A stretch of DNA of 64,000 nucleotides, taken from NCBI GenBank assembly GCA_002307135.1, contig DBTQ01000015.1:1-64000 (forward strand). Reading direction: 5' to 3'. Below are positions 17,501-26,012 of this stretch, one piece after another (within the stretch, counting starts at the first letter, position 1; every line of letters begins with the position of its first letter). The translations under genes were made by a program, and so were the position numbers. Source of the DNA: Bacteroidetes bacterium UBA1312. Its GTDB lineage: Bacteria > Bacteroidota > Bacteroidia > Chitinophagales > Chitinophagaceae. The notes beneath the pieces are model-generated. The model saw only the letters and a program-made list of their open reading frames with translations. It did no database searches and was not told where the DNA came from.

Positions 17501-19806
17501 CCAGTAACTTGTTGCTGAACACTGCCTACTAATGTGAAATCAGCATATACATAAAGGCTGTCGCCTGGGAGATAAGTAAATCCTCCCGGCAAAGCAGCAC
17601 TGGAATGCCAATCAGCTTTAAAAGCAGTACCTGCAGTAATTGTACTAATGGTAATACCGGAAACGGTATAAGTGGTACTTGTACTCGCACGTCTAATCAC
17701 TACTGTAGCTGTGCCGCTCGGAGCCCAAGTACCCATGGCAAAATTCCATTCTGCAAATACATAAGGCCAGCTGCTGTAAGGCACTATAGTATTGGCGTAG
17801 ATGGCGGAGCTATACCTGCTGTGCAGCACATCCCCCGGACGATAACGATCACGGTCTATCAGTGTAGTATCGACACTACCACTCGCATCCGGCAATCCAT
17901 CATTATTATTGTCCGGCTGTCCATAAGTAATACGATGAAAATCCCAATCAAAAGGTACCACTCCACCACTAGGGCATGGTGTACCACAAACCGTTTCGAA
18001 CGAACCATTAAAACATGTTTTAATAGATTGTATCGTACTACAACTGCTGTCCATGCTTGCTGTTACCGAAGATGAGATGGTGTTAGCACCACAACTCGAT
18101 AGACTGGTACACAAATTGATTTTCATCGTCTGTGCATTGGCAATAGGTACTCGAAAAGTTAGGGTACTGCCTGATACTCTTGGCGCAACAGCAACAGTAG
18201 TGGCACCACTGCTTAGCGATGCTGTATTAAAACTGATACCGGTTGGTAAGGTGATCGTATAATCGACATAGCTTGCAGAATAAAAGGCGTCCGACTGTAA
18301 TCCCATGTCTATTTTATAATCGAAACAATGGCCGGCAATAACTTGCGCAGGTAATTGTGGCGTTACTGAAGTAAAATAAAATTGCCCAGTAGCACTATTC
18401 TGAGCACTACCCAACGGATAGGAATAGCTGGCAGTACCACACTGATCCTTATAACTTACACCAGATGAGAAATAGGCACCATTAAACCCAATGTCTGCAC
18501 AAGTACCTGCCGGACATTCTTGCGTATTAAATGTAATCGTAAAGGACTGACCCGCACCTAATACAAAACCGGTAGGCATATTAAAATCTACAGAACCAAT
18601 TTTGCCTATAGTGCATAAGGGATTATTGCCCCCTGCAATATTCAAATTAACTGCATTATATACGGTAGGGTGAAATGTTGGACCTGTTGGCGGTGTTACC
18701 GTTATGGAAGCGGTATCATATATAGAAGAGAAATATGGCGACAATGAACCGTTGTAGGTATTACCAAACGCAATATCCAAATTACTTGCCGGAGCTGAAC
18801 CTGTATTGGTGACAGTAAGTGTAATGGTACGAGGGCTTGTTCTACAAGAAGTCAATGCAGGGGCCGAAAATGCCATTGATACATTTGGTACACCAGTACT
18901 CATATTAATAAGGGCTGAACCACTTACGCTTTGGCAGGGATTGAGGTGATCCCTACCCCATGAGCCGATATACATTGTAGTCAATCCTAAACAGTTGGCC
19001 AATGTAAAATTTTCTGTAAAAGTGACGGTCTCCCCATTGCACATTTTACCGGCAGCTGTACCACCAGGTAAGTTAGCGCCCGATACTTTATAAAAAGAAG
19101 TATCCCCACTTGTTGAAGATGGTGTGATGGTAGCAGCACCTACTTTTAAAGTGGCCGCAGAAACACTAGCCGAAGGACGTATGATACAAAGACGAAGGGT
19201 GTCCAAACATCCGTTACCACCATTGGTTATGGTAAAAGTGCGTGAATAACTACTGCCCAAATTAGCTCCTGTAATAGCTGTTGGGGCTGTAAGAGACAAC
19301 GATGGTGAAAATATATTGTAGTTATTTACTGTACCAACAGTTTCGCTCGTTGTACCGCAAGAACCTGTAATATAAACAGAGTCTTTACCGGATGAGCCCG
19401 AACCGCAATTAGCAACTCGCTTAACTGTAAAGGTAATATTATTGGATGTGGCCGCATTACTTATCGTGAATGTAGGTTTACTGATAGTGCCACCTAAATC
19501 TGTAATGGTAAGACCACCGGAACTTGCTGTTGCGGTAACACTACCCGGCACATAAGCAACTCCCGACGGGAATCGCAGCTCTGCCGTAATACCGGTACAG
19601 GAACTGGCAAAATCTACCTTAACAGTGAGTAAACTGGTATCCAGTGCACGAGTAAGGCTCTGAGCGGATACAGGATAGGATATAATGGCCTGCGCTTCCG
19701 TTCGCTGTGTTTGCAGCACAAGGAAAAGCATCAATAATCCTATAACCTTAGCCCTATACCACAGTCTGGGGTTTGACTGATGCTGTCTTTTGTACATTTT
19801 GTTCAT
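14599..19806 (-). CDS. Giant T9SS type A surface protein (paralogue A)
   Basis: Predicted secreted protein of about 1735 residues. The ATG at 19806 gives MNKMYKRQHQSNPRLW and then a hydrophobic signal segment ending QTQRTEAQA; earlier codons look unrelated. The body is a long series of beta-rich, Ser/Thr/Gly-rich adhesin-like domains of the DUF11/CARDB type. A middle segment has PCPSGGVVPFDWDF and DNNNDGLPDASG, a calcium-binding-like loop. A fibronectin III-like domain (about 1570-1660) precedes the type A sorting domain (NIYPNPAQDQLQI). It is a full-length homologue of the next gene upstream, and the last ~490 bp are nearly identical between the two. The function, probably adhesion or matrix building, is inferred. 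Confidence 0.88.
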   Translation of the reverse strand: MNKMYKRQHQSNPRLWYRAKVIGLLMLFLVLQTQRTEAQAIISYPVSAQSLTRALDTSLLTVKVDFASSCTGITAELRFPSGVAYVPGSVTATASSGGLTITDLGGTISKPTFTISNAATSNNITFTVKRVANCGSGSSGKDSVYITGSCGTTSETVGTVNNYNIFSPSLSLTAPTAITGANLGSSYSRTFTITNGGNGCLDTLRLCIIRPSASVSAATLKVGAATITPSSTSGDTSFYKVSGANLPGGTAAGKMCNGETVTFTENFTLANCLGLTTMYIGSWGRDHLNPCQSVSGSALINMSTGVPNVSMAFSAPALTSCRTSPRTITLTVTNTGSAPASNLDIAFGNTYNGSLSPYFSSIYDTASITVTPPTGPTFHPTVYNAVNLNIAGGNNPLCTIGKIGSVDFNMPTGFVLGAGQSFTITFNTQECPAGTCADIGFNGAYFSSGVSYKDQCGTASYSYPLGSAQNSATGQFYFTSVTPQLPAQVIAGHCFDYKIDMGLQSDAFYSASYVDYTITLPTGISFNTASLSSGATTVAVAPRVSGSTLTFRVPIANAQTMKINLCTSLSSCGANTISSSVTASMDSSCSTIQSIKTCFNGSFETVCGTPCPSGGVVPFDWDFHRITYGQPDNNNDGLPDASGSVDTTLIDRDRYRPGDVLHSRYSSAIYANTIVPYSSWPYVFAEWNFAMGTWAPSGTATVVIRRASTSTTYTVSGITISTITAGTAFKADWHSSAALPGGFTYLPGDSLYVYADFTLVGSVQQQVTGLSYVLGYTVQDAGYNFDAPGIGLLSETVYASPVASPPAGGLTGPDRFTCFVPKYNTNLIGLYHFVLYDGINALGASGCTDYAISLGSYTRKLATYQGGKYFNYEYRPETIPDTVVINLPSGWDYISQNGLDLYYTTNALAGAYLNVPMTPIVSTSASGTRLLYDFKAAIAGGTIPHWSTDGMMYRINTTLRPNCSTPATSMVSFNEYAHWVDYPNATTPLHFRDSIYSYINYNAGAKPSITIQDNTGVVQGVQTQQYWDVQINNPSLTTAPYIWMALEKSAASGINIDSVVLKPSNVVLSPSSYGTANKWYQVSTTGIASGVSQQARVYFKYTSCNLDSIQMKAGWNCSNYPSPDPTAYSCFVTSQYLKVSPQPSQIQISISKQPTSPSIALCTQDSITIVVNSAQSANLINPQLTIVPPVGLNVDLPIQIEYPLGSGIWQNASAVLSGGNYIVNLSDHTGINTNGLPGTVLNPSSANRQAKVRVAYTSSCSFVSGSLIGVISNANNTCGGTAIGNGNGISSNAVNITGASTPGAAGLTFSLPVSTLSCSSGTTLSLTTTPVITPTQAGDTVIYTLPQGLSYAGGFVGGTNCASCSISSSTGALGTTIVKVKLQTAVTAGSALSYSFNVTPKGGGCSAVTISGVAKRDIPALTCGLTTCSSSSVIMGSGTSGAITLNKPSLTLTNLATDSAHWVAGQNQNVYIKYNNNNGAQAYTANTDSVEFFCGSSTTPFAVRPLTKNLAISANDSETYSIFIPKTACTVGDLVTAKIQTTTSAGTAQCLCNPSSLMLAGVPLPLDFLSVSAQSTSCAVHLSWNYGNNTVAHYAIERSNNARIYNEVATLDPKATSYIDVTPESGSWYYRIKAINIDGTNTYSPTLAAQTTQCIGNTVNIYPNPAQDQLQIVLQGSSMTDNYELVDALGRVVMKGSLKSNANNKVDVSHVSQGVYVLRVIMDESVTTQQVQIRR
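14601..15091 (-). repeat. Near-identical 3' segment, copy 1
   Basis: Collinear, without net insertion or deletion, with 19969-20459 (constant offset 5368). It covers the FN3-like domain and the T9SS tail. By hand count about 15 of ~163 encoded residues differ, far fewer than in the upstream parts of the two genes. Confidence 0.9.
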
Positions 19807-19925
19807 ATTTATCATTATTGAGTAATTACTTTGTTTGATACTTCTCGAATATTCGTTAAATAGATGCTCTGTTATCAATCAAATTGCAACTACACCCAAC
19901 TTCCATCCGAAGTGCATTTTTTTAA

Positions 19926-19961
19926 AAATCTTTCACGAATAAAAATACCCGTGAAAGATTT
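19926..19961 (-). terminator. Terminator of giant surface protein gene B
   Basis: 12-bp stem AAATCTTTCACG/CGTGAAAGATTT with a 12-nt loop and a T tail on the reverse strand, starting 6 bp past the stop codon. It separates gene B from gene A, so gene A must have its own promoter or depend on read-through. Confidence 0.78.
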
Positions 19962-19966
19962 CATTT

Positions 19967-22900
19967 TTATCTTCTTATATGTAACTGTTGTGTAGTTACA
20001 GATTCATCCATGATCACACGCAATACATATACACCTTGACTTACATGGCTCACTTCTACTTGGTTGTTCGTATTGGATTTTAAGCTGCCCTTCATTACTA
20101 CTCTTCCCAATGCATCTACTAGTTCATAGTTGTTGGAGTTACTTGTGCCTTGCAGGATGATTTGTAGTTGGTCTTGCGCAGGATTAGGATAGATGTTTAC
20201 CGTATGACCAATACATTGGGTCGTTTGTGCGGTCAATGTTGGGCTGTAGGTATTCGTGCCATCTATGTTTATGGCTTTGATGCGGTAGTACCAACTGCCC
20301 GATTCAGGTGTCACATCTATGTAGGAGGTCGCTTTAGCGTCTAGTGTCGCGACTTCATTATAAATCCGCGCATTGTTGCTGCGTTCTATTACATAGTGTG
20401 CTACAGTATTGTTGCCATAGCTCCAGCTAAGGTGTACAGCACAGGAGGTCGATTGCGCATTGGCTTGTGTAAAAAATAAGGGTAATACTATGATACCACT
20501 GAAGGAGGCTTGAGGGTTGCTACAGCCACAGCCCAAATTAGCCACGGCTACTACTGAAAATATGGTGCCTGTTATGGCTGATTTTACGGAGTAGTTGAAG
20601 GTCTGCGATGATGTATTGGCTACGGCAAAGGTTTGACTACCGATCAATATATCACCTGCATCGTATATACCATTACTGTTTACATCGTTATAGAAGGACA
20701 TCAAGACGTTTTGTGCGGTATAGGTAGTATTGCTGTGTTGTAAGGCAATTGTTCCTTGAAGGCTGTCGCCAGGGAAGGGGTGCCCAAATGTACCGGGACT
20801 GGCGGTGGCAGTAAAGCTGGAGATGGCATAGACAGGGCGTTGTACGAGCACGCTTGTGCCTTCGTTGTTGCTCACTACTGATTTTGAGGTACAGGTAGTA
20901 CCACTGATAATACAGGTACTCGTAAAGCTTACTGTTGCATTTTCTTTGATGGGGTCGCTTGGGCCGCAGGCTATTGATGAGGAGGAGGATGCCGGGACAC
21001 TGATGGTTGCGGTAAAGACGATGCTGTCGCCAACGCTTAATCCGCTCCCGCTTGTAAAGTTGTATGCAGAGCCTACAGTGCTGCTATAAGCGGCACTGCT
21101 GGGGTTGTGGCTGAAAACTACGGATGCCGGATTGAGTTGCCATGGGCTCGGCATGTCCACATCAAAGCCATCAATTGTGCTGGTGGAGCTTGGACCTTGG
21201 TTTATTATTTTAAATTTGTAGGTGGTACTGATAGCTCCTCCTCCACAGGCCACTACGGAGTCCGCATGGGAGGTGATGGTATAGGAGTTGGTGCTGGTGG
21301 GGGTACCGATTATGGTCAGTTTGTTGCTTTGTTGCACCGTGCCTGTGATGACTTGACCGCAGGGGTTTTTGCCCAAAGGACGGAAACGAAGGGTTTGACC
21401 ACTTACAAAGTCACAAGCTGTAGTCAGTAGGCTAAATTTGAGTTTATAGGTTTGGGTACTGGATAGGGCTGCCAAGCTTGCAGCTGGTATGCTGAAGGTG
21501 ATGGTGCTGGATGTGGCCGTAACGTTGGCATCTGAGATGCTCACATAGCTGCCCGATGGCACCGATAGTTGGTAGCTGCCCGTTTTATAGACTACTCCAC
21601 CAGTAGCAGGGAGGGTAACATCTACCGTAAGAGGGGTAGATGCATCGCCCAACGCAGGGTTGAGTATTTGTACTTCGTAGTCCAAACTGCTGCACAGGTC
21701 AATAGGTGTCGTTGGAGGCTGGCTTAAGATCGTCAGTTGCAAGGCCGCTGGTTGGGGTACTACCGTAAGTTTCAAATCTTGTTTACATAACGCAGATGCT
21801 ACACTCGAAGGATAAGAGGTACAGTCAAATCCATAGGCTATGTTTATACTGTCTTTTACACAACTCGTATAAGTAGCGGTAATACGATAGTAATTGGACA
21901 TAACGGTATTGAAATTACCTAATTGGTAAACACCACCCACAGGGCTAAGAGTGCTTACCACAGAGCCACCAGTACCGGTCAATAATTGAACCGAAGTAAT
22001 GGTAACTCCACTAATGCCAGCATCTTTACCCAACCATACATTACTAGCCGGATAATTAGTTGTATTAGACATTTGCACTTCCCATGTTACTCCTGAACTC
22101 GTTACTGTTTGGTTAGCATTACCAGATGCAAGAATGATATTAGGCTTAGTATAATTAACTATATCCTGAATATTGTACGTAGAATCATAAGGCAATGCCG
22201 TAGCCGTAGCCGATCTTTGGGTCATATAGAATACAGGATACACCGTACCACTTGCAGCACTGCATGAAGGATGGATATAAGCTTGGTAAAGTATATTAGA
22301 TCCTTCATCACTGATCCCCCAGGTACCACCGTAAATAGCGTAATTATTTTTTATCGCATAAACGTATGTACTACCAATACTAACAGGCGTAATTTTGGCC
22401 GCAGTTTGGGCAGTAAAACCAACTCCATTTGTATAGACATAAGTCGCATACATACTGTCCAATATCCAACCAGTAGGTAAAGTGAACTTCAATGAGTCAA
22501 ATAACGTGGTAGGTCTGTATTCATATACAAAATTGTTTACACCCGCGTACCCTTGTAAACCGACTCCGGTAAAATCATCCATCCGCGCAATTACTTCACC
22601 ACAACCAGTACTACTGATTGTTTGAACGCCATTACTTGCAGGATAAATACCCAACATGGTAAAGTTCCCTCCGGCAATATCACAATAATATTTATCAGCA
22701 GCTGCCGTAGGACTGATAACATCACTTACATACCATTCATTGGTAATATTGATTAATTGCTGTCCGTTATAACCTCCTGGTTGTGTGTGTTGCACTGTTT
22801 TGTACAATACATTTATAGCAAGAGAATCGCCATCAACAAAATAAGTATAACCACCTCCAATGCCACAAATACCGGCAGCACTAAAATCGACACTCCCTGT

Positions 22901-25156
22901 GGCTGTTGCACCATTGTAAGTAAAGGGTAAACTTGCGCATGTACCTCTTAATACACCCGCCGAATTATATACTGATATACTTGCTCCTGCAGGTGTGTAA
23001 TCCGTTGTCCATGGAATATTATCAAACGTATTTTTTATATACCCGTATTTAAAGGTATTAGTAGCAGGCCAGCCCGGGCTAGATGTACCGTATAATATTT
23101 TGTTGGCAAAATGAAGTTCCAAAGTATCGCCATTCATGACATAATTAGTTTTCACTTTAGTCATGTCTATACTACCGCTGGCATCAGCAATACCATCATT
23201 ATTATTGTCCGGAGCACCATAATTGGTACGGATGGCAAAAGCATCTGTGGGAATAACTCCTCCACGTGGACAAGGGAATGGGCAATGTATATTAGCTGGT
23301 ATTGACGAACATACATATTGAGTGGTACAACCACAACTTGCTTGTGTTGCAGAAATAGCGAAATCGAAACTATTGGTTGTGCCTATTGTGCCGGAACAGT
23401 TGCTGGTTATATTATTAAACCTAATTTCAGCATTTGCCAAATTGTAATAAGGATCAGCAACTGTTGTTACATAAACAACTGTGATTTTATTGGCTATTAG
23501 CGAATCGTAACTGATACTTGCAGGAGTAGGTAAAGGAGCCCCGCTCAATTGAGTCACTACATAATCAGAAACATTGCCAGTCCACCTAGTACCTTTAGGC
23601 AATTGCAATGTGTAAGTTATGGTCGTGCCCGCTAAAAAAGGAGGACGAGGAAATTGATTTTGAACAAAAGTATAAGCAGCATGATAAGCATGACCGATGA
23701 AAACATCGCCAGGAACATCTTTCGCATATACATGACCTGTGTTTGTACTCCCAACTAAAATAGTAGGAGCAGTCGATGAAGTAAGTACACCACAGCTGTT
23801 AGCAAATGAATACCTCACTTCTTGGTCTGTGAAATATTGATCGTACTCACTAGCGGTAATACAATTACTAACACAAGGTTTATAAGCATTCCAATATAAA
23901 ACTACCGTATCTCCTGCAGCAATGTCCGGTAGGGTAATATACAAATTAGCGGGTTTGCCCACCAAGCTTGCATCTGGGGTTATCCAAGTTGTACTACTAT
24001 CAGTTACTACATGTGTATGTGCTCCTGCACTTCCTTTCGTATAATTGAGGCTTAATGTATCAATCCCGGCTTGTTGATACGATGCGAAATAGGCATAGGT
24101 GCTAAAAGGTGCTCCATTGCCATAAGCTGTAACCAAATTTATTTTGACACTTTTCATTAATGCCGTTCCTGTATTAATAAAATATGCAGACTCCGGAATG
24201 TTAGTCCCCATACAAGTATATTGGCTTACAGATTTAGCAACGATACTTAAATTGGGTTGCAATGCTCCGTTTATATTAGCACCAGCCGTACCTGTACTAT
24301 TTACACCTGTACATTCTACTGCATTAGGTCCGTACCAAGCATCAAAGTTGGTATTAAGGTTACTGCAACTGACGATTTTCATTGTCTCTGTAATTGTTAC
24401 ACTTTGACCCGTGGCCAGCGATACACCTTTTACTTTAAAGCGGTTCAATCCACCCGGCAATGTTGTTACAGAAGCTATTGTACCTACACTCGTAGTTACT
24501 GATCCAAATTGATACGCTAATCCATTACCACTCACATCGTCCAAATAAATAGTGTCAATGCTACCAAATCCATCATTACGCATGGTTATAGCACGGGTAT
24601 AAATATCACCCACTGTTCCTGTATAAGCACTATTAGTGATATTGATAATGTTCAATTTAGCATTCAAGGCATTGAATACATTACTGAGTGCGGTCACTGT
24701 TCCTACACAACCTGCTAAACTATAGCTTACTTGGTTGGAAGCTGAGCTTCCGATAACACCGCAACCTGCGTAAGCCTGATAGCTAATAACAGTACTGTCC
24801 GGTGATGCAGGAATACTACTCACTGATAGTACTGCTGTGCCACCACTTACAGAGGTCTCCGATACAGTTCCTGTTCCCGCTGTAACACTTGCCGAACCGG
24901 ATACATAAAAATAACCTGTAGGCATGGTAATAGTGAGGGCACTCGGACCTGAACAAGCCGATGCGCTGCCTATTATTTTCACTTTAAATGTAGCAGAACC
25001 ATTGGCCACATTTAATGGTGTTGTTGGTGCTCCGTATCCTGATGTAAGCGTTTGTGCATGAACGCTAAGTACTTGCAACAATATCAAGAGTATTGACATT
25101 AGTCCATACCTTAAACTTGTATAATATCGGTTCGGAATTTTGTAAATGTTTCTCAT
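19967..25156 (-). CDS. Giant T9SS type A surface protein (paralogue B)
   Basis: Predicted secreted protein of about 1729 residues, starting MRNIYKIPNRYYTSLRYG with a hydrophobic segment MSILLILLQVLSVHAQ as signal peptide (an ATG 6 bp upstream is equally possible). It follows paralogue A along its length: beta-rich repeats, the CPFPCPRGGVIPTDAF and DNNNDGIADASG blocks in the middle, an FN3-like domain and a type A sorting domain (NIYPNPAQDQLQI). Sequence in the middle is strongly diverged from A while the end is almost the same. No enzyme motif is visible. It lies 45-51 bp downstream of a small helical gene and has a terminator after it. Confidence 0.88.
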   Translation of the reverse strand: MRNIYKIPNRYYTSLRYGLMSILLILLQVLSVHAQTLTSGYGAPTTPLNVANGSATFKVKIIGSASACSGPSALTITMPTGYFYVSGSASVTAGTGTVSETSVSGGTAVLSVSSIPASPDSTVISYQAYAGCGVIGSSASNQVSYSLAGCVGTVTALSNVFNALNAKLNIINITNSAYTGTVGDIYTRAITMRNDGFGSIDTIYLDDVSGNGLAYQFGSVTTSVGTIASVTTLPGGLNRFKVKGVSLATGQSVTITETMKIVSCSNLNTNFDAWYGPNAVECTGVNSTGTAGANINGALQPNLSIVAKSVSQYTCMGTNIPESAYFINTGTALMKSVKINLVTAYGNGAPFSTYAYFASYQQAGIDTLSLNYTKGSAGAHTHVVTDSSTTWITPDASLVGKPANLYITLPDIAAGDTVVLYWNAYKPCVSNCITASEYDQYFTDQEVRYSFANSCGVLTSSTAPTILVGSTNTGHVYAKDVPGDVFIGHAYHAAYTFVQNQFPRPPFLAGTTITYTLQLPKGTRWTGNVSDYVVTQLSGAPLPTPASISYDSLIANKITVVYVTTVADPYYNLANAEIRFNNITSNCSGTIGTTNSFDFAISATQASCGCTTQYVCSSIPANIHCPFPCPRGGVIPTDAFAIRTNYGAPDNNNDGIADASGSIDMTKVKTNYVMNGDTLELHFANKILYGTSSPGWPATNTFKYGYIKNTFDNIPWTTDYTPAGASISVYNSAGVLRGTCASLPFTYNGATATGSVDFSAAGICGIGGGYTYFVDGDSLAINVLYKTVQHTQPGGYNGQQLINITNEWYVSDVISPTAAADKYYCDIAGGNFTMLGIYPASNGVQTISSTGCGEVIARMDDFTGVGLQGYAGVNNFVYEYRPTTLFDSLKFTLPTGWILDSMYATYVYTNGVGFTAQTAAKITPVSIGSTYVYAIKNNYAIYGGTWGISDEGSNILYQAYIHPSCSAASGTVYPVFYMTQRSATATALPYDSTYNIQDIVNYTKPNIILASGNANQTVTSSGVTWEVQMSNTTNYPASNVWLGKDAGISGVTITSVQLLTGTGGSVVSTLSPVGGVYQLGNFNTVMSNYYRITATYTSCVKDSINIAYGFDCTSYPSSVASALCKQDLKLTVVPQPAALQLTILSQPPTTPIDLCSSLDYEVQILNPALGDASTPLTVDVTLPATGGVVYKTGSYQLSVPSGSYVSISDANVTATSSTITFSIPAASLAALSSTQTYKLKFSLLTTACDFVSGQTLRFRPLGKNPCGQVITGTVQQSNKLTIIGTPTSTNSYTITSHADSVVACGGGAISTTYKFKIINQGPSSTSTIDGFDVDMPSPWQLNPASVVFSHNPSSAAYSSTVGSAYNFTSGSGLSVGDSIVFTATISVPASSSSSIACGPSDPIKENATVSFTSTCIISGTTCTSKSVVSNNEGTSVLVQRPVYAISSFTATASPGTFGHPFPGDSLQGTIALQHSNTTYTAQNVLMSFYNDVNSNGIYDAGDILIGSQTFAVANTSSQTFNYSVKSAITGTIFSVVAVANLGCGCSNPQASFSGIIVLPLFFTQANAQSTSCAVHLSWSYGNNTVAHYVIERSNNARIYNEVATLDAKATSYIDVTPESGSWYYRIKAINIDGTNTYSPTLTAQTTQCIGHTVNIYPNPAQDQLQIILQGTSNSNNYELVDALGRVVMKGSLKSNTNNQVEVSHVSQGVYVLRVIMDESVTTQQLHIRR
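19969..20459 (-). repeat. Near-identical 3' segment, copy 2
   Basis: Partner of 14601-15091. Homology stops sharply at the start of the FN3-like domain, just before the AQSTSCAVHLSW block, where the two genes diverge. Confidence 0.9.
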
Positions 25157-25207
25157 ATTCATTCTACTGTTTTATAATTTAATTAGGGTTTAATTTTTCA
25201 CTTGATG

Positions 25208-25399
25208 TTATTTTAGTACAACATTTTTTGCCATACTTCTAGTGGAAGTATCTTTGTACAATACTTCATTGATCGCATCATTAAGATCATGCTGATATTC
25301 TCTACTCACCGAACGCAACACGCGCTCTATCACATCAAGCCTATCTTTAAGTGATAGACTCAGTAGTCTGGTCAGCAATTGTTGCGTATTAGTTTCCAT
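25208..25399 (-). CDS. Small helical protein of unknown function
   Basis: A 63-residue ORF with ATG, balanced codon use and an amphipathic helical pattern (LLTRLLSLSLKDRLDVIERV). The pattern L-x-L-x2-(K/E)-(D/E)-R-L-(D/E)-(V/L)-I-E is reminiscent of antitoxin-type small proteins in the addiction-module component family, but no toxin gene is next to it. It is not recognised with certainty. It sits ~45 bp upstream of giant surface gene B on the same strand, so it may be the first gene of that transcript. Coding status is probable, not proven. Confidence 0.5.
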   Translation of the reverse strand: METNTQQLLTRLLSLSLKDRLDVIERVLRSVSREYQHDLNDAINEVLYKDTSTRSMAKNVVLK

Positions 25400-26006
25400 C
25401 TTTTAATTGTTTATCATGTTTAGTAAATGCTACCCAAACAAATTGTATATGAGCATTAAAGAAGCGTCTTCTTCCTTCGTTAGCACCACATATAATAATT
25501 ATCATTTCCCCTTTAAGCTAAAGGCAATCTTGTTTTACACTTTTAACAATCCATCCATATCTTCAACATTGTCTTATGTATATTGGAAGACCGATACCCA
25601 CTTCCCTCGTTCCAATCATTTTCATACTATCACAGCTATGTTAAAACATCACCATTATATTTCCTTTTTGACAATACGCTTATTTACACGCTAATGCCAA
25701 CATATAGTCACTACAACAGAATAATTAAAGTTAAATAAATATATGTATAAGAATAAATAGTCATAAGTCATCTTTAGTTTTTTTATATCAGATAATTATT
25801 GCTTTGTGAAATGGCACAATTACTATACCAAACAATAATAAATTGATGCGAAAATGCTATTCGTTTTGTATTCATCTATAGTTATTTTGTAAAACAGTTT
25901 TATTATTTTGCATAAAACATCTATCAAATAATAAATAGACCTTATAATTAAAAAAATTATAGTTTGGTATAATTTTTGACACGAATCATTTACAACTATT
26001 TGAGCT
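25400..26006. other. Gene-free AT-rich interval upstream of the sensor kinase
   Basis: About 600 bp between divergent units. The ORFs seen here on both strands are of poor composition, lack homology-like features, and are judged spurious. Near 25948-25965 there is an ATAATT/AATTAT inverted repeat around A6. Two TA-N3-TTTG words (TATAGTTTG, TAATTTTTG) at about 25962-25979 resemble the -7 element with an extra spacer base and may drive the kinase gene. Confidence 0.5.
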
Positions 26007-26012
26007 ATCAAC

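Noticed and set aside
17605..18075. 156-residue forward ORF inside giant surface gene A
   Set aside because: Shadow of the reverse-strand coding frame; Cys/Thr-rich translation is typical of antisense frames here.
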